From assembly GCF_000773685.1 (NCBI RefSeq), contig NZ_JPQO01000225.1, forward strand, positions 1 through 43,035: 43,035 nt of DNA. Reading direction: 5' to 3'. Both the position numbers and the translations under genes were made by a program. This stretch comes from Acinetobacter sp. HR7. GTDB lineage: Bacteria > Pseudomonadota > Gammaproteobacteria > Pseudomonadales > Moraxellaceae. Each line of letters begins with the position of its first letter. The first letter of the stretch is position 1. Positions 8,024 through 17,070 of this stretch are shown here, one piece after another. Under the pieces are notes generated by a model. It ran no database searches. It was not told the DNA's origin and saw only the letters and a program-made list of their open reading frames with translations.

Positions 8024-8377
8024 ATGTTAAAGATGACTGATGTTCTTGGCCAAAATCTGGTTCAAAACTTCTCTAATGCTTTATCTCATTCAGCTGACCT
8101 GCTTTCTGAACAGTTAAGCAAAGAGATTCTGAATGCTTCTGATGCTGCGCTCAAAGATGCAGTGGTGGCATTTTTAAACTGCATTGATATCAATGAAGCT
8201 GCGGCTGCACTGGAAATCGCACCGGAACGTATTGAAAGCCTAAAACAAGGGATTGCACTGAAAGGCGAGCAACTGATCGCAGACACATTGAAAATTGTGA
8301 CTTTGGGTCTGGCGATGGAAACCAATGCACTGGATCAGATCGAAGTATCTGACTGTCTGCAAGACTATCCAATGTAA
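8024..8377 (+). CDS. Small all-helical protein of unknown function
   Basis: The product is 117 residues, acidic, and apparently all alpha-helical. It has a heptad-like pattern of Leu, Ile and Ala, one pair of widely spaced cysteines (LNCID, SDCLQ) and no signal peptide or membrane segment. I do not recognise the family; it looks like a conserved Acinetobacter hypothetical protein. It is a single-gene unit: a plausible promoter region lies upstream and a strong terminator directly after it. Codon use resembles the core genes around it, so it is probably real. Confidence 0.7.
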   Translation: MLKMTDVLGQNLVQNFSNALSHSADLLSEQLSKEILNASDAALKDAVVAFLNCIDINEAAAALEIAPERIESLKQGIALKGEQLIADTLKIVTLGLAMETNALDQIEVSDCLQDYPM

Positions 8378-8390
8378 AAATATCTAAACA

Positions 8391-8417
8391 AAAAAGCGGT
8401 CTTGAGGGCCGCTTTTT
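8391..8417 (+). terminator. Rho-independent terminator
   Basis: The stem AAAAAGCGGTC / GGCCGCTTTTT with a short TTGAG loop and a run of T lies 14 bases after the stop of the helical protein gene. Confidence 0.85.
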
Positions 8418-8674
8418 TATTGTTGTTTTTGATCGATCCCACTTTTTATTTCAGAATCACTGCTTATCAAGCCCAACGATATAGATGTGGTATTTTTAGC
8501 TAAACTCAACCCAAATCTGCTCAACTAAAATAATTTATTTAAATATAAACACTTAAATAAAAAACAGCTCTTCATATTTTATTTCTCGATTTAATTATCT
8601 GATTTTCTTTTTTGTCTGTTTATTCATTTACCGCTATTTATGTCGAAAATTTCCTCCTTATATTAGAGTTCCCC

Positions 8675-9646
8675 ATGTATAAATCATTATCAACAACGAA
8701 ATTAGGCTTAATTGCAATTTCCATTTCCCTGGTGAGTGGCTTAGCTGCGGCAGCAATTCCAAATGAACTAAAACTCGATTACGCTTACTATGCCCCGACC
8801 AGTCTGGTAGTTAAAGAATAAAAACTCCTGGAAAAAGCTCTACCAAACACCAAAGTGAAATGGGTATTTAGTCAAGGCAGCAACCGTTCCCTAGAATATC
8901 TAAATAGTGGCAGCACCGATTTTGCTTCAACTGCAGGCCTAGCTGCAGTCCTCAGTCGCGCTAACGGCAGCCCAATCAAAACCGTATATATCCAAAGCCA
9001 ACCTGAATGGACAGCACTATTAGTCAATAAAGATTCCAATATCAAATCATTAAAAGACCTAAAAGGGAAAAAGATCGCAGCCACCAAAGGTACGGATCCA
9101 TTTCTGTTTACCCTACAAGCGTTGGATACAGTTGGTCTGAATAAACGTGATGTGCAGCTGGTTCATCTGCAACATCCAGATGGCAAAACTGCTTTGGAAC
9201 GTAAACAAGTGGATGCTTGGGCAGGTCTGGATCCACTCATGGCCTCTGCTCAGGTACAGTCTGGTGCCAAACTGCTGTATCGCAATGTTGGTTTTAACTC
9301 GTATAGCGTACTCAGTGTCAAAGATAGCTTTGCTAAACAAAGTCCAGAAGCCATTGAAGCCGTGATTAAAGCCTATGAACAAGCACGTAAATGGGCTAAA
9401 GCCAATCCGGACAAACTGGCAGCCTTATTGGCTCGCGAATCCAAACTACCGCTAAATGTTGCCAAGTTACAACTGAGCCGTACCAATCTAGATCAGAATA
9501 TCCCAACCGCAAAACACATTGGTGCCCTGCAAAAAGCCGGATCAATCCTGACTGAAGAAGAACTGGTACGTAAAGGTACCAATGTGAATCAGGTCATCAA
9601 CCAGCTGTTTGATGCCAGATATGCGCAAAAGGTTGTGAATAAGTAA
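8675..9646 (+). pseudogene. SsuA-like ABC transporter substrate-binding protein, in-frame stop
   Basis: This is a periplasmic binding protein of the SsuA/TauA/NMT1 type that delivers sulfonates or similar small anions to an ABC importer. It starts with a signal peptide (MYKSLSTTKLGLIAISISLV...AAA). The frame stays open from 8675 to 9646 except for one TAA at 8819-8821, after residue 48 (SLVVKE, stop, KLLEKALP). The sequence on both sides is collinear with the family, including STDFASTAG, GTDPFLFTLQAL and AGLDPLMASAQ. A single C-to-T change from CAA (Gln) would explain the stop. No new start after it would keep the signal peptide. The gene ends in TAATG, sharing one base with the permease gene. 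Confidence 0.8.
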
Positions 9647-10473
9647 TGTCTGTTCCAAATACCATTTCAGAACAACTGGCAAAGCAAGATCAGCCCAAGT
9701 CAACTCTCTTTCCACGTAGTATTAGCCTGCTCAAGGGAATCACCATCCCGGTGATTCTCCTGCTCCTTTGTGAAATACTGGTTCGTAACGGCGTGATCGA
9801 ACCGTATTTACTCCCTGCACCGAGCAGCTTATGGCAATCCCTGATGGAACTGGCTGAAGGTGATCTTCAGCAACACCTCTGGGCCAGTACCTGGCGCGTG
9901 TTTGTCGGCTTTGCGATTGGTAGTGGTCTGGGTTTGATATTCGCGATTCTAGTTGGTCTGAACCACCATGCCGAAGAGTTTCTAGAGCCGACTTTTTCTG
10001 CCATTAAATCCATTCCCAGTCTGGCCTGGATTCCACTATTGTTACTTTGGTTAGGGATTGACGAAGCATCTAAAATCACCCTGATTGCGATTGGTGCTTT
10101 CTTCCCCACTTATACCAATACCGTAGCTGCCATCCAGGGTGTGGACCGCAAGCTAATCGAAGTCGCAAAAGTCTATCGTTTGAAATACTGGCAACAGATT
10201 CAGCAAATTGTGCTCCCTGCAGCTTCACCGGGCATTTTGACGGGTCTAAGAAACAGCCTGAGCCTGTCTTGGATGTTTATGATTGCGGCTGAGCTAATTG
10301 CTGCCACTCAAGGAATCGGCTATTTGCTCAGTGATGGTCGTGAAACTTCCCGTCCGGATATCGTCATTATTGCCATTATTCTACTGGCAGTACTCGGCAA
10401 AATTACTGACAGTATTATGAAACTGTTAGAAATCCGCCTACTCCGTTGGCGTGATGTGATCAAAAAATCCTAA
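9646..10473 (+). CDS. SsuC/TauC-like ABC transporter permease
   Basis: The protein has 275 residues and about six membrane segments of the BPD_transp_1 type. The EAA loop that docks to the ATPase is visible as IEVAKVYRLKYWQQIQQIVLP followed by ASPGILTGL. Such permeases pair with SsuA/TauA binding proteins to import sulfonates, taurine or nitrate. The ATG overlaps the stop of the binding protein gene, so the two are translationally coupled. No ATPase gene follows: a terminator lies 5 bases after the stop. The permease frame is intact, but the cassette as a whole is incomplete here. Confidence 0.88.
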   Translation: MSVPNTISEQLAKQDQPKSTLFPRSISLLKGITIPVILLLLCEILVRNGVIEPYLLPAPSSLWQSLMELAEGDLQQHLWASTWRVFVGFAIGSGLGLIFAILVGLNHHAEEFLEPTFSAIKSIPSLAWIPLLLLWLGIDEASKITLIAIGAFFPTYTNTVAAIQGVDRKLIEVAKVYRLKYWQQIQQIVLPAASPGILTGLRNSLSLSWMFMIAAELIAATQGIGYLLSDGRETSRPDIVIIAIILLAVLGKITDSIMKLLEIRLLRWRDVIKKS

Positions 10474-10477
10474 TCGT

Positions 10478-10508
10478 AAAAAAGCGACCTCAAGTGGTCG
10501 CTTTTTTA
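10478..10508. terminator. Bidirectional terminator between permease and prmC
   Basis: A perfect 12-base stem AAAAAAGCGACC / GGTCGCTTTTTT with a TCAAGT loop lies between two convergent genes. It has T runs in both directions, so it can end transcription of the permease gene and of prmC. Confidence 0.9.
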
Positions 10509-10526
10509 TTCAGCCAATCAGGAACA

Positions 10527-11345
10527 TTAATGTGGCCATTGCCCCAAAGTTACCCGGTCATTACCACCATAATCTCTGACGGTACGTACCTGTTTATAGC
10601 CCGCTTGGATAAATAAATGGCGTACAGCTTCGCCTTGGTCATAACCATGTTCCAATACCACCCAACCATTGACTGTCAGATGTTTTTTGGCTTGCAGAAT
10701 AATCTGTTCTAAATCTGCTAAACCATTTTTTTCCGCCACCAATGCACGCACCGGCTCAGTTGCCAGATCTCGCATGTGCTCATCATCCGCATCGATATAC
10801 GGCGGATTGGAAATGATCACATCAAAAAACTGACGACCAAAGGGTTTCAACCATGAACCGAGTACAAACTTTACCTGATCCAGGCCATGTTGTTCAGCAT
10901 TAAATTTGGCCACTTCCAGCGTTGGCTCGTAAATATCCGAAGCAGTGACTGACCAATTGGGACGTTCCGATGCCAGTGATAAAGCAATCGCACCAGTACC
11001 GGTACCCAAATCGACGATTCTGGCATCTTCCGGCAAGTCCAGTTTCAGCACGGTTTCCACCAACACTTCAGTATCTGGGCGTGGTACCAAAGTGTCTTTG
11101 GTGACTTTGATATCTAAAGTCCAGAATGGTTGTGAACCGGTCACATAAGCCAATGGTTCACCCGCCTGAATCCGGGCCAGACCATCAACATAGGCTTGTT
11201 CCTGTTCTGGAGTTAGCTCCCGGTCTTTTTTCATCATCAAATCAAAAGCATCGATCTTGGTGATGTGTTCCAACAACCAGGCATTTTCCTGACGCTCGTA
11301 GCTTTCAGGTTCGCCTCGCAATGCGAGGGCTTGTCCAATATTCAT
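10527..11345 (-). CDS. prmC: Release factor glutamine methyltransferase
   Basis: PrmC methylates the glutamine of the GGQ motif in release factors RF1 and RF2 using S-adenosylmethionine. The 272-residue protein has the helical N-terminal domain, the SAM-binding VDLGTGTGAIALSLA and the substrate-binding NPPY in IISNPPYIDADD. Its start ATG shares one base with the prfA stop (TAATG), so it is coupled to its own substrate's gene, the usual arrangement. Confidence 0.96.
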   Translation of the reverse strand: MNIGQALALRGEPESYERQENAWLLEHITKIDAFDLMMKKDRELTPEQEQAYVDGLARIQAGEPLAYVTGSQPFWTLDIKVTKDTLVPRPDTEVLVETVLKLDLPEDARIVDLGTGTGAIALSLASERPNWSVTASDIYEPTLEVAKFNAEQHGLDQVKFVLGSWLKPFGRQFFDVIISNPPYIDADDEHMRDLATEPVRALVAEKNGLADLEQIILQAKKHLTVNGWVVLEHGYDQGEAVRHLFIQAGYKQVRTVRDYGGNDRVTLGQWPH

Positions 11346-12433
11346 TAGCCACCATTCTGCTGTGCAAGTAAAGCCAACTGATCGGCTTGATATTCACGAT
11401 GCAGACTATCCAGCAGCTCAGTCAGATCACCTTCCATAATCGCATCCAGCTTATATAAAGTCAGGTTGATACGGTGATCCGTCATACGGCCTTGCGGATA
11501 ATTATAGGTACGGATACGTTCAGAACGATCACCTGAACCCACCAGGTCACGACGCATCTCTGAGGTAGCTGCATCCGCTGCTGCACGTTTGGCATTTTCC
11601 AGACGAGAAACAAGCAGCGCCATCGCTTTAGCCTTGTTCTTATGCTGAGAACGCTCATCCTGACATTCCACTACGGTACCTGTTGGAAGGTGAGTAATAC
11701 GCACCGCAGAGTCTGTTTTGTTAATGTGCTGACCACCGGCACCGGATGCACGGTAGGTATCAATACGTAGATCAGCCGGATTAATATCCACCGAAGTATC
11801 CACATCCACTTCTGGCAGGATTGCTACAGTACATGCCGAGGTATGCACACGGCCTTGGGATTCTGTCGCAGGCACACGCTGTACACGATGCGCGCCACTT
11901 TCAAATTTCAGGCGACCATAAACGCCTTCGCCATTCACTAGGCAGATGACTTCTTTATAGCCACCGTGCTCACCTTCATTTTCAGACAGGATTTCGATAC
12001 GCCAGCCTTGTGATTCTGCATATTTGCTATACATACGGAACAAATCACCCGAGAAGATCGCTGCTTCGTCACCGCCAGTACCGGCACGGATTTCCAGATA
12101 AGCTGAATTGGCATCATTCGGATCTTTCGGAATCATCAGGATGTTCAAATCAGCTTCAAGCTGTTCAATCAGGGCTTTATTTTCCTTGATCTCTTCCTGT
12201 GCCATTTCCTTAAAGTCAGGATCAGACAGCATTGCCTGTGCAGTTTCGATGTCTTCTTCTGCCTGCTTGTATTTGCTCCAGACTTCGGTAATTTCAGTCA
12301 GGTCATTGTGTTCGCGAGATAACTGACGAAAACGTTTGTTATCAGAAATGACTTCTGCATCTGCCAGTAAGGCATTCAGTTCTTCGTGTCGGTCGGAGAG
12401 TTGGTCTAATCGTAAACGTAACGATTCTTTCAT
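11345..12433 (-). CDS. prfA: Peptide chain release factor 1
   Basis: RF1 ends translation at UAA and UAG codons. The protein has the catalytic [16 protein letters not shown] around residue 235, where GGQ enters the peptidyl transferase centre. It also carries the anticodon-like recognition region and the C-terminal helices. I start at ATG 12433 (MKESLRLRL, 362 residues), the length usual for RF1; the frame continues upstream to a TTG at 12454 that lacks support. It forms an operon with prmC. Confidence 0.96.
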   Translation of the reverse strand: MKESLRLRLDQLSDRHEELNALLADAEVISDNKRFRQLSREHNDLTEITEVWSKYKQAEEDIETAQAMLSDPDFKEMAQEEIKENKALIEQLEADLNILMIPKDPNDANSAYLEIRAGTGGDEAAIFSGDLFRMYSKYAESQGWRIEILSENEGEHGGYKEVICLVNGEGVYGRLKFESGAHRVQRVPATESQGRVHTSACTVAILPEVDVDTSVDINPADLRIDTYRASGAGGQHINKTDSAVRITHLPTGTVVECQDERSQHKNKAKAMALLVSRLENAKRAAADAATSEMRRDLVGSGDRSERIRTYNYPQGRMTDHRINLTLYKLDAIMEGDLTELLDSLHREYQADQLALLAQQNGG

Positions 12434-12775
12434 TTTTAAAAGTTTCTCAAACAAAGGCTGTGTCTAAATAAAGGGCTTAGCACAGCGAATTCAAAAATTG
12501 CGCCTAGTTTAACGATTCTCAGCCCTAAAGAACATCTTTATTGATGGAGAGCTGCCTCTCTCTTAACTATGGCTAGAAAATGTGCAAATACTTCATTTCT
12601 CGGCATAATTGCTGCTTTTTCCAGCGTTTCAATCCTTATTCTTTACTTATTTTACAAAGTCGCAAATAAAGCAGGCAAATATGGAGATTTTTCTTCACAT
12701 TGTAATGACAATATTTTGTTACCTTTTCCAGCATCAAAACACAACACAATCCGACCACGGATACGGAGTTCTAAC
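12434..12775. other. 342-base intergenic region, divergent promoters
   Basis: The gap lies between prfA (minus) and the first glycine-zipper gene (plus). It happens to be open in the frame of the downstream gene from 12569, but that stretch has no ribosome site and would bury the signal peptide. A small hairpin (GAGAG, CTGCC, CTCTC) sits near 12547-12562. The last bases contain the ACGGAG ribosome site of the glycine-zipper gene. Nothing else is clear. Confidence 0.5.
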
Positions 12776-13189
12776 ATGAAACTGAAAGCAGTTTTATTAA
12801 GTACCGCTTTGGCTGCTGGCTCAATGATGACTATTAACGCACATGCAGACAGTACAGCGCGTGTAGCAGCAGCAAGTGCTTTAGGTAGTGTTGCAGGTAC
12901 TGCATTGGGTAAAAATATGGGTGGTAATACCGGTGCAACCATTGGTGCAGCCTTAGGTGGCGCTGGTGGTGCTGCCGTAGCAAGTAACAAGAAAAACCGT
13001 ACTGCTTCTGCTATCGGTGGTGCATTAGGTGGTGGTACAGGCTACACCGTAGGTAAAAACATGGGTGGCACCAGCGGTGGTTACATCGGTTCTGCTCTAG
13101 GTGCAGCAGGTGGTGCAGCACTAGGTAATAAAATCTCTAAAGATAAAGCTGCTGAAAAACGCTCAAAACACTGGAGACGTCACCGTTAA
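12776..13189 (+). CDS. Glycine-zipper envelope protein (copy 1)
   Basis: I start at ATG 12776, preceded by GGAG, giving 137 residues with a clean signal peptide ending in INAHA. The mature protein is mainly glycine-zipper sequence: blocks such as SALGSVAGTALGKNMGG and GATIGAALGGAGGAAV repeat with G every third or fourth residue, typical of helices that pack in membranes (Gly-zipper, as in SlyB/OmpA-type proteins). The C-terminus is basic (KHWRRHR). There is no lipobox cysteine, so it is probably periplasmic or inserted in the outer membrane. It is a paralogue of the next gene. Confidence 0.8.
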   Translation: MKLKAVLLSTALAAGSMMTINAHADSTARVAAASALGSVAGTALGKNMGGNTGATIGAALGGAGGAAVASNKKNRTASAIGGALGGGTGYTVGKNMGGTSGGYIGSALGAAGGAALGNKISKDKAAEKRSKHWRRHR

Positions 13190-13233
13190 TAGTCAACGGT
13201 TCTCTGCGAAATCGCAATATTACATTTGACTTT

Positions 13234-13257
13234 AAAAGCACCTTCGGGTGCTTTTTT
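13234..13257 (+). terminator. Rho-independent terminator
   Basis: The stem AAAAGCACC / GGTGCTTTT with a TTCG tetraloop and T run lies 44 bases after glycine-zipper copy 1. Confidence 0.85.
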
Positions 13258-13434
13258 AATTCTTTCTAAATAGTTCCAACTGGCTGTAATGCATGAAATT
13301 TATAGCTTCAGGATTATGAATAAATTAAGGAGAAAAAAATCACAATTCATCTACAGACTCTTCATGCTGTTTGACTGTTGCTCCCGTAAATTGAACTCAT
13401 CGACAAATACAGCTAGAAATGAAAAGGTGTACTC

Positions 13435-13896
13435 ATGAACTATAAATCTCTAATGATCGCAGTTGTTGCCACTTCAGCCATGGGTATGACTGCTGCAAAT
13501 GCGGGTAATACAACCAACACAGCTTTGGCTTCTGCCCTCGGTGGTGTCGTAGGTGGTGTGGTTGGTAACAAAATTGGTGGTACCACTGGTGCAACCATCG
13601 GTTCAGCAATCGGTGGTGGTGCAGGTGCCGCAGTATCTGCAAACAAACGTGACCGTAATGGCGCCATTATCGGTGGTGCTCTAGGTGGTGGTGCAGGTTA
13701 TGCCGTAGGTAAAAACATGGCAGGTACCAATGGTGGTGTGATCGGTGCAGCACTGGGTTCTGCAGGTGGTTCTGCTTTAGGTAAAAAAGTCAGCGAAGAC
13801 CGCCGTTATGATGACCGCTATGACCGTCGTTACAACTCATCTCGTAACTACCGTACTAAAGGTTACAGCTACAACAACCGTGGCTACCGTCGTTAA
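13435..13896 (+). CDS. Glycine-zipper envelope protein (copy 2)
   Basis: The 153-residue protein has the same plan as its neighbour: signal peptide ending in TAANA, then glycine-zipper repeats (LGGVVGGVVGNKIGG, GATIGSAIGGGAGAAV) with the shared block IGGALGGG and AVGKNM. It differs in a longer Arg/Tyr/Asp-rich tail (DRRYDDRYDRRYNSSRNY) that may bind acidic partners. AAAGG ahead of the ATG is a good ribosome site. It has its own terminator, so the two copies are separate units, most likely from a tandem duplication. Function is unknown. Confidence 0.8.
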   Translation: MNYKSLMIAVVATSAMGMTAANAGNTTNTALASALGGVVGGVVGNKIGGTTGATIGSAIGGGAGAAVSANKRDRNGAIIGGALGGGAGYAVGKNMAGTNGGVIGAALGSAGGSALGKKVSEDRRYDDRYDRRYNSSRNYRTKGYSYNNRGYRR

Positions 13897-13940
13897 TAGT
13901 TAAAATAATGTAGTCTCTTTTATAACTCTTCCCTCTTTTT

Positions 13941-13967
13941 AAGCATCTTCGGATGCTTATTTTTTTG
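13941..13967 (+). terminator. Rho-independent terminator
   Basis: The stem AAGCATC / GATGCTT closes on a TTCG loop and is followed by a T run, 44 bases after glycine-zipper copy 2. Confidence 0.85.
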
Positions 13968-14076
13968 CCTGCGTTTTTATCTTTGCTTTTGCTTACACTT
14001 ATATCGTTTTTTTTCGATATACAAATCTGACTGATTGTCGTATCCTCAATTCAATGACTTGTTACTTGGATTACGC

Positions 14077-15081
14077 ATGACGACTCTTGCTGACACTAAA
14101 TTTGCTATTCTGGACCTGGTTCCAGTACGTGAAAATAAAAGCATTCAATCTTCATTGCACCATGCATTAGATTTGGCGCGCCATGCCGAAAAATTAGGTT
14201 ATGACCGCCTATGGTTGGCTGAACACCACAATATGTCAGGTATCGCTAGCTCAGCAACAGCAGTACTGCTCGGTTATCTGCTGGCCAATACTACAACTTT
14301 ACGTGTGGGTTCCGGCGGTATCATGCTACCTAACCATGCCCCCTTGGTTGTGGCTGAACAGTTCGGGACCCTGGCAACACTCTATCCAAATCGTGTTGAA
14401 CTTGGTCTGGGCCGTGCCCCAGGAACAGATCAGCTGACTATGCGTGCACTGCGTCGTGGTCGTCAAGAAACTGAAGACCAATTCCCACAGGATGTATTAG
14501 AGATCCTGCAATATTTTAAAGATCCGGAACCTGACCAACGAATTATTGCGACGCCAGGTCACAGTACTCATGTACCAGTCTGGCTGTTAGGTTCTAGCCT
14601 GTTTAGTGCCCAGCTTGCAGCGAAACTCGGTCTGCCTTATTCCTTTGCTTCTCACTTTGCCCCTCGTATGTTGGGACAAGCAATTCAGCTGTATCGTGAA
14701 AACTTCGCGCCTTCGGAATATCTGGATAAACCTTATGTGTCTATGGGTGTTCCTACCGTCGTTGCTGAAACCGATGAAGAAGCGCAGTATTTAGCAACCT
14801 CTCCTTATCAGCGCATTATTGCAATGTTCCGGAACCAGCGTGGCAAGTTAAGACCACCGATCGATAATATTGAGGAGATATGGTCGCCTGCGGAGAAAAT
14901 GTCAGTGCAGCAGTTTTATGGCATGGCACAGATCGGTTCCAAAGCCACGGTTAAAGCTGGCCTGGAACAACTACTAGAAAAATATGAGATCGATGAGTTT
15001 ATCTTTACCTGTGATATTTATGATACCGAAAAGCGTTTACGGAACTTTGAGCTGTTGATGCAGATTAAACAAGGTCTTTAA
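14077..15081 (+). CDS. LLM-class flavin-dependent oxidoreductase (luciferase-like)
   Basis: A bacterial luciferase-like monooxygenase of 334 residues from ATG 14077; the frame extends to a TTG at 14035, but family members start close to the FAILDLVPV strand. Visible features are [27 protein letters not shown] and [18 protein letters not shown], which form the flavin-binding barrel. The sequence belongs to the MsnO8 / YhbW-type subgroup, whose substrates are mostly unknown. It is a single gene followed by a terminator. Confidence 0.88.
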   Translation: MTTLADTKFAILDLVPVRENKSIQSSLHHALDLARHAEKLGYDRLWLAEHHNMSGIASSATAVLLGYLLANTTTLRVGSGGIMLPNHAPLVVAEQFGTLATLYPNRVELGLGRAPGTDQLTMRALRRGRQETEDQFPQDVLEILQYFKDPEPDQRIIATPGHSTHVPVWLLGSSLFSAQLAAKLGLPYSFASHFAPRMLGQAIQLYRENFAPSEYLDKPYVSMGVPTVVAETDEEAQYLATSPYQRIIAMFRNQRGKLRPPIDNIEEIWSPAEKMSVQQFYGMAQIGSKATVKAGLEQLLEKYEIDEFIFTCDIYDTEKRLRNFELLMQIKQGL

Positions 15082-15109
15082 GTACTTATATAAAAGTATA
15101 AAAATCAAA

Positions 15110-15136
15110 AACCGCTGCCTGTCAGCGGTTCTTTTA
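15110..15136 (+). terminator. Rho-independent terminator
   Basis: The stem AACCGCTG / CAGCGGTT with a CCTGT loop is followed by CTTTTAA, 28 bases after the oxidoreductase stop. Confidence 0.75.
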
Positions 15137-15251
15137 ACATGAATGACGACAGAGAGCTTAAATATCATATTGAGAGCAAAAGTTGGAGATTAACTACTCA
15201 GAATAGCTTTAACGCAGTATTAGGGATGACTTGTTATTCTATTAAAGTTGC

Positions 15252-15279
15252 TTTACGCCCCTGCCGAGATTGTTTATAC
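15252..15279 (+). promoter_or_regulatory. Candidate promoter for the FMO-like fragment gene
   Basis: TTTACG at 15252-15257 and TTATAC at 15274-15279 are 16 bases apart and resemble a sigma-70 promoter. The leader to the ATG at 15323 would be about 36 bases. It supports the gene being expressed on its own. Confidence 0.4.
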
Positions 15280-15322
15280 CTGTGTCATCAGAATAAAAAT
15301 TAAGCAATAACAGGAAAACATC

Positions 15323-15874
15323 ATGGGCGCTAAGCAGGATGCAAATGTTGGCATTTTTGAAAATCAACCGGAACATTTTACCCATTTCACCGGACAACGC
15401 ATCGATTCTGCTGAACTAAAGGATGCTAATTTTCACCATTTACGCGTTGCCGTAGTCGGACTAAATCAGGCTGCAGTAAGCCATCTGGATCAGATTTGCC
15501 AGCAGGCCAGTTCCGTCAAAGTATTCCAGATCGAACCAAAATTCGTCATCCCAAGTACTAGCCGCAGCCTGCAACGCCTGCTCAATCACCCCTTGATCAG
15601 TAAAAACCGCAATCTGGTCAGTAGCCGAATAAAAGGTTTACTTTCATTACGCTTCCTGGAACATCAGGTCAAAAACCCTTGGTTGCGTCGCCAACTCATG
15701 CCTAATCTGGCAGCTTCAAACCGCACCTACTTAAAGTCAGATAATTTTTATACTGCCCTGCAACGGGAAAACTGCGAACTGGTTACCTGGCCGATTCTGA
15801 AAATTTCTGAACATTCGATCCATTGTGTAAATGGCGATAAGCATGAAATTGATGTGATTATTCAGACTTACTAA
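15323..15874 (+). CDS. Stand-alone NADPH-binding half of a flavin monooxygenase-like protein
   Basis: The 183-residue product matches only the middle of flavin-containing / Baeyer-Villiger monooxygenases. HFTGQRIDSAEL resembles the FxGxxxH fingerprint (with Asp for His). Then comes a Rossmann strand HLRVAVVGLNQAAVSHLDQI whose glycine motif is largely lost, then VKVFQIEPKFVIP, and finally YTALQRENCELVTWPILKI...EIDVIIQ. It stops exactly where the family has ATGY. The FAD-binding N-terminal domain and the C-terminal part are absent, so it should not be an active monooxygenase. AGGA before the ATG and a promoter-like sequence argue for a live gene; a decayed remnant is the alternative. Confidence 0.6.
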   Translation: MGAKQDANVGIFENQPEHFTHFTGQRIDSAELKDANFHHLRVAVVGLNQAAVSHLDQICQQASSVKVFQIEPKFVIPSTSRSLQRLLNHPLISKNRNLVSSRIKGLLSLRFLEHQVKNPWLRRQLMPNLAASNRTYLKSDNFYTALQRENCELVTWPILKISEHSIHCVNGDKHEIDVIIQTY

Positions 15875-16005
15875 GCGAATTCTTTTTATTTTTTTTAGAT
15901 ATATATTTCAAAAAAAATGCTAAACAGGCATATAAAACAATTTTGTTAAGTTTATTTTTTAGTCTATCTTAGCATTCAACCACGTTTATATTTTTTCTAC
16001 ATGGT

Positions 16006-16125
16006 ATTTCGTAGCGAAATAATGTAATTAGCTTTTAATAATGAAATGATAGAAATTTTCTATCATTTATTTAAAAAATGGATGTCTGCAGTTTAAAAAT
16101 GGAGCCAAAAACTGGCTTTGACCCC
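16006..16125. repeat. Cluster of three hairpins downstream of ppsR
   Basis: Three inverted repeats lie close together: ATTTCG/CGAAAT at 16006-16020, a 12-base arm pair with a one-base centre at 16044-16068 (AAATGATAGAAA / TTTCTATCATTT), and AGCCA/TGGCT at 16103-16117 flanked by TTTGACCCC. The last lies just beyond the ppsR stop and on the minus strand is followed by CCATTTTT, so it may end ppsR transcription. GGGGTCAAAGCCA is also reminiscent of REP-type repeats. Confidence 0.45.
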
Positions 16126-16136
16126 ATTCTCAGGTC

Positions 16137-16973
16137 TTAGCCAATACGACGTTTTAAACCGGTCATTTGCAGGATACGTGTCGAAATTTCTTCAATCGAC
16201 ATCTCAGTGACATTCAGGTATTTAATCCCTTCTGAAATATAGATTCCCTCAATTGCACGCAGCTCCATCTGACACTGATTGAAGCTGGCATAACGGCTAT
16301 TTGCCTTACGCTCGGTGCGAATCGCAACCAGTCGATCTGCTTCAATCATCAGGCCGAAAAGCTTGTGTTTATGCGGTCTCAGCACAGCTGGCAGACGGTT
16401 ATCATCTAGGTCTTCTTCGGTTAGCGGATAGTTCGCAACACGGATTCCAAACTGCAATGACAGGTAGATCGAAGTTGGAGTTTTACCCGAACGTGATACC
16501 CCGATCAGGATCAAATCAGCCTTGTCATAATGGCGGGTACGCGCACCATCATCGTTGTCCAGCGCAAAATGTACCGCATCAATACGTGCTTTATAGGATT
16601 CAGAGTTAGTGACTGCGTGAGTCTGGCCAACCAATGTCGTTGGTGCAGTCCCTAACTCTTCTGATAATTTACTAATAAGCCCTTCAAATACATCAAGATT
16701 TACTGCATTTGCAGTATTAATAATATCTCGTACATAGGGGTCAACCAGGGTATCAAATACCAGCGGCTTCTGCCCATCCAGTTCAGCACGCTCATTGATC
16801 TCGGCTACGACGTTGGTCGCAGCTTCTTCGGTGCTTATATACGGAATGATATGTATATCAAAATCGACATGAGGAAACTGTGCCAAAAGTGAGTGCCCCA
16901 AGGTTTCTGCGGTGATTGCTGTACCGTCAGAAATGAAGAAAACACTGCGCTTTATCTGTTTACCTTCCGACAT
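16137..16973 (-). CDS. ppsR: PEP synthase regulatory kinase/phosphorylase
   Basis: PpsR (DUF299 family) inactivates PEP synthase by ADP-dependent threonine phosphorylation and reactivates it by phosphate-dependent dephosphorylation. The 278-residue protein has the N-terminal VFFISDGTAITAETLGHSLL and the P-loop-like GVSRSGKTPTSIYLS. I start at ATG 16973, which has GAGGAG seven bases upstream; the longer frame from a TTG at 16988 would overlap that site. It is divergent from ppsA, its substrate. Confidence 0.95.
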   Translation of the reverse strand: MSEGKQIKRSVFFISDGTAITAETLGHSLLAQFPHVDFDIHIIPYISTEEAATNVVAEINERAELDGQKPLVFDTLVDPYVRDIINTANAVNLDVFEGLISKLSEELGTAPTTLVGQTHAVTNSESYKARIDAVHFALDNDDGARTRHYDKADLILIGVSRSGKTPTSIYLSLQFGIRVANYPLTEEDLDDNRLPAVLRPHKHKLFGLMIEADRLVAIRTERKANSRYASFNQCQMELRAIEGIYISEGIKYLNVTEMSIEEISTRILQMTGLKRRIG

Positions 16974-17070
16974 TAAAATTCTCCTCAAATATTTGTCATC
17001 ACACGGTATAATCTTTATAGTAAACCGATCTTACATGACTGTCGCTTAGTAAAATCATTAACCTATGATT

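Noticed and set aside
12569..12775. Upstream extension of glycine-zipper copy 1
   Set aside because: The frame is open by chance; a signal peptide and GGAG site at 12776 mark the real start.
12652..12990. Antisense frame to glycine-zipper copy 1, and similar ones over copy 2 (13433-13667)
   Set aside because: The repeated glycine codons give long Pro/Ala-rich antisense frames; no ribosome sites or family features.
15139..15303. 54-codon plus-strand frame with several cysteines just after a terminator
   Set aside because: It begins inside the terminator tail, has no ribosome site, and covers the promoter-like elements of the next gene.
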